Under the pieces are notes generated by a model. It saw only the letters and a list, made by a program, of their open reading frames with translations, searched no databases and was not told the origin of the DNA. Below are positions 35,723 through 43,655 of a stretch of 49,397 bases of DNA, in pieces. Location: positions 1 through 49,397 of the forward strand of contig CALINC010000085.1 in NCBI GenBank assembly GCA_938045195.1, read 5' to 3'. Each line of letters starts with the position of its first letter. Positions within the stretch are counted from its first letter, which is position 1. The position numbers were made by a program, and so were the translations under genes. This DNA is from an uncultured Treponema sp. GTDB taxonomy: Bacteria > Spirochaetota > Spirochaetia > Treponematales > Treponemataceae.

Positions 35723-37026
35723 TTATAAAACTCGGTAAAAACCTTTGTGATGAATTCTTGATCGCACGTTCCGCCAAGTTCACGCACCGAGTGCATTGCT
35801 AAAATCGGATTACCGATGTCTACGCTTTTTATATTCAAGTTTGAAACCGAAATGGGACCGATTGTAGAGCCGCCTCGCATATCGGAGCGGTTTACAAAAT
35901 TCTGGCATGGAACATTTGCCCTGCCGCAAAGATCTTTAAAAATGCCTGCCGATACCGCATCGGAAGTATAACTCATTGAAGCTGCAAGTTTAATTGCGGG
36001 ACCTTTATTCATCAAGGGAAAATTGGTAATATCATTCTTTTCGGTGTAATTGGGATGCAAGCCATGTGCTTGATCTGCTGAAATTAAAAACGAAGAAGCA
36101 AGAGCACGCTGCATTTCTTCAAAGGCATTTGTTTTACAAGTGCTTAATACAATCCGCTGTATGGTGTCTTGTAAAAACGGACTCGCTGCCCCTTGCGCTG
36201 TTGACGAACCGACTTCTTCATTATCAAACACAGCTGCCATTTGGATAAAATCCGCAGGTGCGGAATTGACAAGTGCTTCAAGAGAGGGATAAGCCATGCC
36301 GAGGTTATCTATTCTCCCAACAGAAAAAAATTCGTCATGTAATCCGACAAAACACCCCGGCTGGCGATCGTATAAATACAGGTCAAAATCCAAGATTTTT
36401 TCGGGTGCAATATTTAAATTCTCCGCAATCAGTTTTAATAAAAATCCGCCGGATTCAAATTGTTCATTAATAATAGCAAGCAGAGGAAGAGTATCTTTTT
36501 GCATATTATATTCATAGCCCTTATTAACTTCCCGATTCATATGAATTGCAAGATTAGGAATTGTCAATATTGCTTTATCAAAATTGACAAGGCGGATTTC
36601 AGGCTTTAAGACATTATCCGTTTTAATAACAGCGCGGCCGGCTGCGGAAAGCGGTCTATCAAACCAAGTGGAAAGAATTGCGCCGCCGTAAACTTCAGTA
36701 TTCAATTTTAAAAAATGATTGTTAACTTTAATTTCCGGATTAGGCTTAATTCTAAAAGTCGGGGAATCGCTGTGGCTTCCTATAATTCTAAAACCGTTTT
36801 CCATATTACAGGTTGTGCCGCTTTTAGGCATTTGCCATGCAATTATCGCACTGCCGTTATTTTTAATAAAATACTTTCCCTCTTTTTCTAAATGAAAAAT
36901 ATCTTTCCGCTCCAATTCAATGAAACCGTGCAACTCTAAAAAACCGCCTAAATTCTGTATTGCATGATAAACCGACGGGCTTTTACCAATAAACTGCATT
37001 AAGCGTTCTGCATATTGTTTATCCAT
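35719..37026 (-). CDS. apeB: M18-family aminopeptidase
   Basis: A 435-residue zinc aminopeptidase of the M18 (aspartyl aminopeptidase) family, a cytoplasmic dodecameric exopeptidase. Metal-binding segments are visible: GSHSDSPTFRIKPNPEI, FDNEEVGSSTAQGAASPFL (with the catalytic Glu pair) and the C-terminal ILAMHSVRELGG. The frame opens at 37041, but the ATG at 37026 has GGGAG eight bases upstream. It starts 37 bases after pyrE and overlaps mnmG by four bases, so pyrE-apeB-mnmG is probably one transcript. Peptide degradation matches an amino-acid-using organism (inference). Confidence 0.92.
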   Translation of the reverse strand: MDKQYAERLMQFIGKSPSVYHAIQNLGGFLELHGFIELERKDIFHLEKEGKYFIKNNGSAIIAWQMPKSGTTCNMENGFRIIGSHSDSPTFRIKPNPEIKVNNHFLKLNTEVYGGAILSTWFDRPLSAAGRAVIKTDNVLKPEIRLVNFDKAILTIPNLAIHMNREVNKGYEYNMQKDTLPLLAIINEQFESGGFLLKLIAENLNIAPEKILDFDLYLYDRQPGCFVGLHDEFFSVGRIDNLGMAYPSLEALVNSAPADFIQMAAVFDNEEVGSSTAQGAASPFLQDTIQRIVLSTCKTNAFEEMQRALASSFLISADQAHGLHPNYTEKNDITNFPLMNKGPAIKLAASMSYTSDAVSAGIFKDLCGRANVPCQNFVNRSDMRGGSTIGPISVSNLNIKSVDIGNPILAMHSVRELGGTCDQEFITKVFTEFYK

Positions 37027-37063
37027 ATTTATTACTCCCATAAAAAAATATTATATCTGAATT

Positions 37064-37771
37064 TCAGACTTTTGTGAACCCTCTTTTGTTGCCCCAACCG
37101 AATGGATCTTCCCGCCACTGCGCCAAACTTTTTTTGTTTTCTTCATTTATGTAGTTTTGTTTTACAGCTTCGTCAAGCATAATATCGTAATTTAAAATTG
37201 TAAGAGGAACGCATTCAGGTTTAAGAGCGGCAAAATTCTTTTCCGCTTCTTTAAAACCGTAGGAAAAAATTGCAAAACACAGCGGCACAATACCGTTTGC
37301 GGAGCGTACCGCTTCAACAGCCTTAATAGAACTTCCTCCCGTCGAAATTAAATCTTCCACGACAAGAACCGAAGCACCTTTATAATCGGCATTTGCACCA
37401 AGCCCCTCAATTCGGTTTTTTAACCCATGGTCTTTTCCGCCGGAACGCACATAAGAAACGGGTTTTTTTAATACATCGCCCAGTGTAACGGAATGAGGAA
37501 TTCCGGCAGTAGCGGTTCCTGCAATCCATTCAGGATTAAAACCGGCTGCCTTTAATAATTCCGAAAAGGCTTCGGCAATTAAGAGCCTTATGCCGGGCTT
37601 TGCTAAAAAACGGCGGTTATCATTATAAATCGGCATTTTATAACCCGATGCCCATGTAAACGGTGCTTCGGGAGAAAGTTTAATCGCTTCAAGTTTAAAC
37701 GCCTCTTGAGCAAGTATTGTTCCGTATTTGTTATGAACGGCAGTAATTTTTTCATAATTAAGAGAAATCAT
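37064..37771 (-). CDS. pyrE: Orotate phosphoribosyltransferase PyrE
   Basis: A 235-residue phosphoribosyltransferase that joins orotate to PRPP giving OMP in pyrimidine synthesis. The PRPP-binding loop VLVVEDLISTGGSSIKAVEA is at about 135-154. APFTWASGYKMPIYNDNRR is the substrate-contact N-terminal region and YVRSGGKDHGLKNRIEG a flexible-loop segment. It is slightly longer than E. coli PyrE, with a 20-residue C-terminal tail. The promoter TTGATA, 17 bases, TATACT ends eight bases before the ATG and no Shine-Dalgarno is present, so the mRNA probably starts within two bases of the start codon. No other pyr gene is in the window. Confidence 0.92.
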   Translation of the reverse strand: MISLNYEKITAVHNKYGTILAQEAFKLEAIKLSPEAPFTWASGYKMPIYNDNRRFLAKPGIRLLIAEAFSELLKAAGFNPEWIAGTATAGIPHSVTLGDVLKKPVSYVRSGGKDHGLKNRIEGLGANADYKGASVLVVEDLISTGGSSIKAVEAVRSANGIVPLCFAIFSYGFKEAEKNFAALKPECVPLTILNYDIMLDEAVKQNYINEENKKSLAQWREDPFGWGNKRGFTKV

Positions 37772-37779
37772 ATAATTGA

Positions 37780-37808
37780 AGTATAAAATATTTTAAAAGC
37801 ATTATCAA
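37780..37808 (-). promoter_or_regulatory. pyrE promoter (near-leaderless)
   Basis: On the minus strand TTGATA (37803-37808), 17 bases, TATACT (37780-37785). The ATG begins nine bases beyond the -10 box. Confidence 0.65.
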
Positions 37809-37830
37809 GAGGTATGTTACGAAAAATATC

Positions 37831-37900
37831 GCAAGTAAGCTTAAGGTAAACCGGTGAGCAAAGCTCTCCTTCTAAAAACTGATGTTTTTAGAGGCTCCCT
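37831..37900 (-). repeat. 70-bp dispersed hairpin repeat, copy 2 (inverted)
   Basis: Reverse complement matches 272-341 at 65 of 70 positions. The mismatches cluster in hairpin loops or stem flanks; the right-hand 37 bases (GAGCTTTGCTCACC through CTTACTTGC) are identical. It lies between the pyrE and MCP promoters. Confidence 0.8.
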
Positions 37901-37947
37901 TTAGTTTATTTTTGGTGCGGTTGGCCTGTAAAAACACTGCCGAGATC

Positions 37948-37976
37948 TAGACAAATGTAACAAAATGATGTACTAT
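37948..37976 (+). promoter_or_regulatory. MCP gene promoter
   Basis: TAGACA (37948-37953), 17 bases, TACTAT (37971-37976), about 100 bases before the MCP start. Confidence 0.5.
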
Positions 37977-38035
37977 ATAAAATGTACCTGAAAAGCAAAA
38001 AATAATTTTTTTTTCAATAATATACAATAATAATA

Positions 38036-38070
38036 CAATAAAATAGGAGTGTCAATAAAATAGGCGTTGA
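38036..38070 (+). repeat. 17-bp tandem duplication at the MCP start
   Basis: CAATAAAATAGGAGTGT (38036-38052) is followed by CAATAAAATAGGCGTTGA. The first unit holds an intact AGGAG; the second, closer to the start codon, holds AGGCG. The duplication may have moved the ribosome binding site. Confidence 0.7.
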
Positions 38071-38075
38071 CAAAA

Positions 38076-40199
38076 ATGAAAAAATTTGATAGCCCCCCAT
38101 CATTAATAATTCCTAATCATAAAAAGATTAAAACAAAGCTTATCGCATTGCTCCTTTCACTTATCGCATTTGCCGGTTTAACAATCAGCATTATCTTTAT
38201 TAGACGTTTTTATATTACGACAAAGCAGTACATTATCTCCGATTTACAAACCATTGCGGACAACGGAGCACTTTTGGTAAACGAAAAAATTAATACTACA
38301 AAGACGGCATTGGAAATCCTTTCCCGTCTGCCTGAATTACGTGACCCCGATTTACATCCCCGAGAAAAAGCCGCCGTTATCGATAGGGAGCTTCAATATA
38401 ACAAAGCATTTCTCCGGTTCTCTTTTACGCCGCCTGACGGTACCGGCTTTTGTGCGACGGGGCCGAGTTATGATGCGGCAAATTCCGAATGGTTTAGAAC
38501 AGCTCTGAGCGGTAAGTTTTTTATCACGGAACCGTATTTTGCAATGATGGACAAAAAGTTTATTTGTTTAATGGCTGTTCCCGTTTTTGATGAGGGAAAA
38601 GTCATCGGCGTACTGGCAATCGATACGCCTGCTGAAAGCTTATCCACACTGGTGGAGACAACACCGGTCGGCCGGACAGGATATTGCTCTATCAATGGGC
38701 GGGACGGAACCGTTATTGCCGATCCTGATAAGACGGCAATTCGTGATCAAGAAAATCCTATTGCACTCGCCAAAAGCAATCAGGCCTTTAGTCAAATCGG
38801 AACATTTATCGAACAGTCGCTGCGCGGAAAGCAGGAACCGACCGTTGTTCAATATAAAGGAACGGACTATATTATTTCCGCATCAAAGGTACCGATCAGC
38901 GGCTGGTTGTTTACGGCGCGTTTACCGTATCGGGAATTCACCAATCCGATTATCACATCGTTGTACCAGATGGCGTCTAGCATCATCCTTATTTTTATCA
39001 TCGCCAATATTATTGCTATTTTCTTTGCGAGAAAAATCAGTACGCCGCTGCGGGATATTACAATGGCGCTGCAAAGTATTTCCGAAGGCGACGGCGATTT
39101 AACGGTTGCGCTGCCGGTCAATGGGAATGACGAAATTGCTCATATTGCCTATTTTTTCAATAAAACGATTGAAAAAATACGGACATCGGTTCAACTGGTA
39201 GAGCAGAATACCGGCAGCATGCAGCACATAGGCGATGAGCTTTCCTGTAATATGACTGAGACGGCAACAGCTATTCACCAAATCAACATGAATATTGCGA
39301 ATGTTAAACAGCAGTCGGTCGCTCAGTCCGCAAGCGCGGCCAATGCGGTCTCATCAATCGATGAAATTGACGAAGCGATAAAAGTCTTAAATAAAAATGT
39401 TGAAAAGCAGGTAGAAAGCGTCGCGCAATCCGCCAAATCAATAGAGCATATGGTAGAAAACATACAGGAAGTCGCCAAGACGCTCGAAGCAAGCGGAACG
39501 CTCATTGAAAATCTCCATCAAGCAACCTCAAACGGAAAAGAGACCATCGGGCAGTCAAACACCATCACTCAAAAGATTGCCGAAGAATCGGGCAGTTTAC
39601 TTGAAGCAAGCAGTGTGATTCAGCATATTGCAAGCCAGACAAACCTATTGGCTATGAATGCGGCAATTGAGGCAGCTCACGCAGGGGAAGCGGGTAAAGG
39701 CTTTGCCGTCGTTGCGGACGAAATCCGCAAGCTCGCAGAAGATTCCGCCACTCAAGGAAAAACGATCACTGCAACGCTTAAAAATTTCAGCAATGAGATA
39801 GAAACACTTTCCGGTATTTCCCGTACCGTCGAAGAGACGTTTAGCAGCATTTTTACCCTTTCCGATCAAGTCAAGGCGATCAGCAATAAGATTACTGCTG
39901 CAATGCAGGAGCAATCCTCGTGCAGCCGTAACGTACTCGACACGATGAATGAGATGTCGGTTGTAACGAACCAAGTAAGTACCGGTTCTGTGGAGATTTT
40001 GCGGAATGAGGAAAACGTCGCGCAGGGTATTCATACATTAAATGATGCATCGCGCGTTATCACCGAAAGCATGAATGAAATGGCTTCGGGCGCCGTGCAG
40101 ATCAACAATGCCGTACAGGAAGTCAACGAAATTACACAGAAGAATAAACAGAGTATTCAAAATCTTGTAGAAGAAGTGAGTAAGTTTAAAACTAATTAG
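38076..40199 (+). CDS. Methyl-accepting chemotaxis protein
   Basis: A 707-residue transmembrane chemoreceptor. A first membrane helix (about 23-45) and a second (about 298-320) enclose a periplasmic dCache-type sensor with SEWFRTALSGKFFITEPYFA and VIGVLAIDTPAESL. HAMP follows (FARKISTPLRDITMALQSIS, then EGDGDLTVALP). The cytoplasmic coiled coil ends with the signalling tip MNAAIEAAHAGEAGKGFAVV and VADEIRKLAEDSA, which contacts CheA/CheW. No C-terminal CheR-tether pentapeptide is seen. The frame begins at TTG 38067; the ATG at 38076 is equally plausible. A sample (39061-39120) has 34 of 60 G+C, much richer than the left part of the window. The ligand is unknown. Confidence 0.93.
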   Translation: MKKFDSPPSLIIPNHKKIKTKLIALLLSLIAFAGLTISIIFIRRFYITTKQYIISDLQTIADNGALLVNEKINTTKTALEILSRLPELRDPDLHPREKAAVIDRELQYNKAFLRFSFTPPDGTGFCATGPSYDAANSEWFRTALSGKFFITEPYFAMMDKKFICLMAVPVFDEGKVIGVLAIDTPAESLSTLVETTPVGRTGYCSINGRDGTVIADPDKTAIRDQENPIALAKSNQAFSQIGTFIEQSLRGKQEPTVVQYKGTDYIISASKVPISGWLFTARLPYREFTNPIITSLYQMASSIILIFIIANIIAIFFARKISTPLRDITMALQSISEGDGDLTVALPVNGNDEIAHIAYFFNKTIEKIRTSVQLVEQNTGSMQHIGDELSCNMTETATAIHQINMNIANVKQQSVAQSASAANAVSSIDEIDEAIKVLNKNVEKQVESVAQSAKSIEHMVENIQEVAKTLEASGTLIENLHQATSNGKETIGQSNTITQKIAEESGSLLEASSVIQHIASQTNLLAMNAAIEAAHAGEAGKGFAVVADEIRKLAEDSATQGKTITATLKNFSNEIETLSGISRTVEETFSSIFTLSDQVKAISNKITAAMQEQSSCSRNVLDTMNEMSVVTNQVSTGSVEILRNEENVAQGIHTLNDASRVITESMNEMASGAVQINNAVQEVNEITQKNKQSIQNLVEEVSKFKTN

Positions 40200-40234
40200 G
40201 ATTCCACCCTGATATTGTCTAAGAATCTCGTTTT

Positions 40235-40276
40235 CTACTGAAAATATTTGCGCTTTTACGCAAAAAATTTCAGTAG
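40235..40276. terminator. Hairpin between convergent MCP and antiporter genes
   Basis: CTACTGAAAATATTTGCG (40235-40252) pairs with CGCAAAAAATTTCAGTAG (40259-40276) over 18 positions with two mismatches and a six-base loop. It has no strong U tract, so it may stop transcription from both sides imperfectly or stabilise 3' ends. Confidence 0.55.
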
Positions 40277-40337
40277 GAGATATTGCTATGGGAATCAACA
40301 AGCCCGACGCAATACCGGCATCAGACTGACTGATATC

Positions 40338-41777
40338 TCACTCGTTCGGCTGATTGAGTGTTTCCGTAATTTCCTTTACCCTTGCCGAATGAGCAAGCAC
40401 ATACAGAATATCGTTTTTTTGAATAACGGTATCGCCCTTAGGAAAGATAATTTTTCCATCTCGTACGATTGAACTGATAAGCGTATCCTTATCAAGATGC
40501 AGATCGCTGATTTTCCGACCGATGCTGCCGGAGTGGTTCTCAATATAAATATCGAAGATATCAATGTCGCTTGCTTTAAGCGAATACAGCTCGACCGAAT
40601 ACAGCGATTCCGGTTTTTTGGGATTGGTAAATTTCAAGAGCCGAGCAAGGGGAGCAAGCGTAGTCCCTTGTATAATACAGGAAAGGAAAACGGCAAAAAA
40701 GATAGAGTTAAAAATAAAACCGTTTTCGTCCAATCCGTTCGCGAGTGGATAAGTTGCAAGAACAATCGGAACCGCACCCTTAATGCCGCCCCACATTAAA
40801 AAGAATTTTTCCTTTCGCGTGTATTGAAACGGAAACGTGGAAACCAACACGGCAAGCGGACGGGCAACAAACATCATAATGCCGACAATGATAAGCGCTT
40901 CTTTCCAAATATGGACAAACTGATGCGGAAATGACAAAAGTCCCAACATAATAAAGAGCGTGATATTAAAAATAGTGGAAACGCTTTCGAGAAAATTTCC
41001 GACACTACGCTTTGCAGGTAGGGCGGTGTTACCGATCCAATAGCCCATAAAGAACACTGCAATAATACCGTTTGCTTGACAGAGCTCCGCCGCGCCGTAT
41101 CCAAGCAGCACGCATCCGAGCATCAGCACATTATAATTTCCTCTATTATCCGACCGCAGCCGGTTAAACAGCCATACCGAAATTTGAAAGGCAAAATAGC
41201 CGATAATGATACCGCCGACAAATTGCCAAATAAGCTCTGCTACCGCCAAGGCTGGAGACTTAAACGCCCCTGTCGCAATATGCACAAAGGTAAGGGTAAG
41301 CAAGATCGCCATCGGGTCGTTTGCTGCGGATTCAACATTGAGCGTTGCGGCAAGTTTATCCTTAATCGGGTTAGACTTGGTAATCATAAAAACACCGGCG
41401 GCATCGGTAGAAGAAATAATGGAAGAAATCAGCATCGAGTATGCTAAATCGAATTTGAGGACAAAGTGAATTAAGAAGCCGAGTGTTGCCGAAGTAAGCG
41501 CAACGCCGAGTATCGCAAGCGTCATCGACGGTCCGGCAACTTTGTGAAACGTATCTTTCGAAATGCAAAATCCGCCGTCAAAAATAATAAAGATCAACAG
41601 AATATCAGCAATTTTTTTGGTTAAAAGCGCATTATCAAAATAGAACAAATTTAAGACATCGCTTCCGACAAGAACACCGATCAGAATAAAGCCGATAAGA
41701 AGCGGCAGCCCGAATTTATCGCTGATTTTGGTCGACAGCATAGCCAAAATGATAAGAAAGGAGATAAACAGAATCAT
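40338..41777 (-). CDS. CPA1-type K+/H+ (Na+/H+) antiporter with RCK_C domain
   Basis: A 479-residue inner-membrane cation/proton antiporter of the NhaP2/CvrA type. About twelve helices include GLPLLIGFILIGVLVGSDVL and the ion-binding region NVESAANDPMAILLTL, where the Asp-Pro motif is usual. A cytoplasmic C-terminal RCK_C domain (about 395-475: GSIGRKISDLHLDKDTLISS and GDTVIQKNDILYVLA) probably senses nucleotide or ion. The frame opens at 41831, but GAGG five bases before the ATG at 41777 sets the start. It converges on the MCP gene. K+ rather than Na+ is favoured by the RCK_C domain, an inference. Confidence 0.88.
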   Translation of the reverse strand: MILFISFLIILAMLSTKISDKFGLPLLIGFILIGVLVGSDVLNLFYFDNALLTKKIADILLIFIIFDGGFCISKDTFHKVAGPSMTLAILGVALTSATLGFLIHFVLKFDLAYSMLISSIISSTDAAGVFMITKSNPIKDKLAATLNVESAANDPMAILLTLTFVHIATGAFKSPALAVAELIWQFVGGIIIGYFAFQISVWLFNRLRSDNRGNYNVLMLGCVLLGYGAAELCQANGIIAVFFMGYWIGNTALPAKRSVGNFLESVSTIFNITLFIMLGLLSFPHQFVHIWKEALIIVGIMMFVARPLAVLVSTFPFQYTRKEKFFLMWGGIKGAVPIVLATYPLANGLDENGFIFNSIFFAVFLSCIIQGTTLAPLARLLKFTNPKKPESLYSVELYSLKASDIDIFDIYIENHSGSIGRKISDLHLDKDTLISSIVRDGKIIFPKGDTVIQKNDILYVLAHSARVKEITETLNQPNE

Positions 41778-41873
41778 AGAAACCTCAAAATATCGATATG
41801 CCGATTGTACCGATTTTAGCGGTAAAATCAACAGAGATAATCGCTGATACCGTTTACTTCTAAAGCAATCAAA

Positions 41874-42206
41874 CTATCTTGCAAAATCAATAACCTTAAA
41901 ATCCTGCAGCATTTTTTTTCCGCCCAATTGAAGCATCTGTAAAAATCTTTGTGCCATACCCTGCGGTACATTTCTACCTGCTTCCCAAGCCTCTACAGTT
42001 TTTGGAGATACGCCAAGCACACAAGCAAAATTTTTCTGTGTAAGATTTAACTCCTCTCTAATCTGCTTTATTTCTTTACAATGATATGAAGGTAAGTCTG
42101 CAATAGTTATGGTTATTTTCCGCGCCTTATTGGGTTTTCCTTTTGCATACTCAAGACTTTCTGAAAGTCCATTCATAATACTTTCAAATACATTAACTTC
42201 TTCCAT
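41874..42206 (-). CDS. HigA-like antitoxin (HTH)
   Basis: A 110-residue antitoxin with a C-terminal helix-turn-helix of the Xre/HigA2 type: KQIREELNLTQKNFACVLGV, then SPKTVEAWEAGRNVPQG. The N-terminal 40 residues would contact the toxin. Its start overlaps the toxin gene by 14 bases, and toxin-first order is typical of HigBA-type modules. Complexes normally bind their own promoter; the promoter here holds a perfect inverted repeat in its spacer. A GGAGG (GGAGGTAACC) lies ten bases before the ATG. Confidence 0.85.
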   Translation of the reverse strand: MEEVNVFESIMNGLSESLEYAKGKPNKARKITITIADLPSYHCKEIKQIREELNLTQKNFACVLGVSPKTVEAWEAGRNVPQGMAQRFLQMLQLGGKKMLQDFKVIDFAR

Positions 42207-42549
42207 GGGTTACCTCCTTTTCTGCATTTTTTATAGCGGTTACTAAATGCTTCATCTGATTTCTTTCTTCTTTACTGAGATTTTCTTTTACATTTTTAGG
42301 AAAAGCAGTAAGTAAATATATATGTTTTGAAAAAACTATATCAAAATAAATTATTCTTGCTCCACCGCTTTTTCCTTTTCCATCCAAAGCCCAGCGCAAT
42401 TTTCTTATTCCACCGGTACCTTCCATTACAGCACCGACATTCGGATTTTTACAGAGATAAATTTCTAAAGAACACAAATCATTATCATCTAAACCAATCA
42501 GTTTCCACATACGATCGAATTCTTTTGTAATGATGAATTCTCTTGTCAT
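42193..42549 (-). CDS. HigB/RelE-like toxin
   Basis: A 118-residue toxin of the RelE/HigB superfamily, ribosome-dependent mRNA endonucleases. The family pattern is clear: FIITKEFDRMWKLIGL, GTGGIRKLRWALDGKGKSGG, ARIIYFD, LLTAFPKNVKENLSKEE. It heads the toxin-antitoxin operon. The promoter TTGACA, 17 bases, TATTAT leaves six bases before the ATG with no Shine-Dalgarno, so a leaderless toxin message is predicted, with the antitoxin translated from its own site within it. The product is most likely cytoplasmic. The module lies in the GC-richer part of the window. Confidence 0.88.
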   Translation of the reverse strand: MTREFIITKEFDRMWKLIGLDDNDLCSLEIYLCKNPNVGAVMEGTGGIRKLRWALDGKGKSGGARIIYFDIVFSKHIYLLTAFPKNVKENLSKEERNQMKHLVTAIKNAEKEVTHGRS

Positions 42550-42555
42550 GCTTTA

Positions 42556-42584
42556 ATAATACCCCCTATCCAATAGGGTGTCAA
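42556..42584 (-). promoter_or_regulatory. higBA promoter with operator palindrome
   Basis: On the minus strand TTGACA (42579-42584), 17 bases, TATTAT (42556-42561). The spacer contains CCCTAT-CCA-ATAGGG (42564-42578, plus-strand reading), a perfect six-pair inverted repeat and the obvious site for autorepression by the toxin-antitoxin complex. Confidence 0.75.
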
Positions 42585-42727
42585 GAGTTTTGTTAAATTT
42601 ATACGTGAGGTAAATACAGCTTCATTTCGTTTTCTAAAAAGAGCGGCCGGTATTGCTTGAAGAAAATATTGAGGAATACGGTTGCCGTAACACATCCCGG
42701 CACCTTTGCGATTTGTTGTTTTAATGC

Positions 42728-42733
42728 TATAAT
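42728..42733 (+). promoter_or_regulatory. -10 box of the thioredoxin-like lipoprotein gene
   Basis: A consensus TATAAT ends six bases before the ATG. A weak TTGCGA lies 16 bases upstream of it. No Shine-Dalgarno lies between, so transcription should start on the ATG. Confidence 0.6.
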
Positions 42734-42739
42734 CGTTCT

Positions 42740-43639
42740 ATGCAAAAATTATATCGATATGGATTACTATGTATCGGATTCTGCTTTGTCTTGATGATGA
42801 ATAGCTGTGTTTCTACATCCTCAGCGGAGAAGAGCGGCACGACTGCCCGTCAAAATACGGATGATAGAGACATACTGCTTATCTTTACCGGTTCCGATTG
42901 GTCAAAGGAAGCGGGAATTTTTTTTAAGAATATTCTAACCGAATCATGTAAAACGGAACTGGCGAAGAACTATGCCGTCCGTTTTATCGACTTGCTGCGT
43001 AACCCTTCGGAAAATGAACGGAAAACAGTGCAAAAGAATTATCTGTTGTTCTCGGAATATGCGGTGCCGGAAATTCCGTTTATCGTACTGCAAACAGCCG
43101 AACAGGATATGTACGCCTCTGCCGTTATAGGAGCTGATATAAAAAACGAAGCGCAATTGATAGAAAAGATCAAAGCACTGACTGCGCAGCGGACGAAGGT
43201 AGTTGAAGCGCGAAAGCATATCGATACTACAAAAGGGCCGGAAAAGGCACGAGCAATCGATGCGTTTTTAACTACGGTCGGCAATGCGGAAGCGCACCGT
43301 TATGATTCGCTGCGTATGCAAGTACCTGCACTCGATCCCGATAATCGATCCGGCTTAAAGGGTAAATATGTGTTGATGAGCGCGGACATACGAGCCAAGA
43401 GCTTTGCACAGCAGGGCAATTATCTTAAAGCAGGCGATGAGTACAAAGCCGCTGCGGAAACAGGCGATCTTTCACCTGCCGAATTACAGCTTGCATGGTA
43501 CTTGGCAGCCTATTCTTATTTGATGACAGGAGATGCGGATACGGAAACCGTTGTCGGATACTTACAAAAGGCTATCGATGCCGACCCTCAAAATGCCGCT
43601 GTGAAACAGCTCAATCAGGCTATACGCAAGCTGCAATAG
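42740..43639 (+). CDS. Thioredoxin-fold lipoprotein with TPR-like C terminus
   Basis: A 299-residue predicted lipoprotein (lipobox MNSC, Cys23). After the signal, DDRDILLIFTGSDWSKEAGI resembles the start of secreted thioredoxin-like proteins (normally GSDWC..C), but both redox cysteines are absent (WSKE). The cis-Pro region VPEIPFIVL is kept, so a thioredoxin fold without disulfide chemistry is likely (inference). The C terminus (about 200-299) looks like two or three TPR helices (GNYLKAGDEYKAAAETGD; VVGYLQKAIDADPQNAAVKQ). The -10 TATAAT lies six bases before the ATG with no ribosome binding site. The YheO-like gene follows 16 bases later. Confidence 0.75.
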   Translation: MQKLYRYGLLCIGFCFVLMMNSCVSTSSAEKSGTTARQNTDDRDILLIFTGSDWSKEAGIFFKNILTESCKTELAKNYAVRFIDLLRNPSENERKTVQKNYLLFSEYAVPEIPFIVLQTAEQDMYASAVIGADIKNEAQLIEKIKALTAQRTKVVEARKHIDTTKGPEKARAIDAFLTTVGNAEAHRYDSLRMQVPALDPDNRSGLKGKYVLMSADIRAKSFAQQGNYLKAGDEYKAAAETGDLSPAELQLAWYLAAYSYLMTGDADTETVVGYLQKAIDADPQNAAVKQLNQAIRKLQ

Positions 43640-43655
43640 AAGGAAATTACACGGT

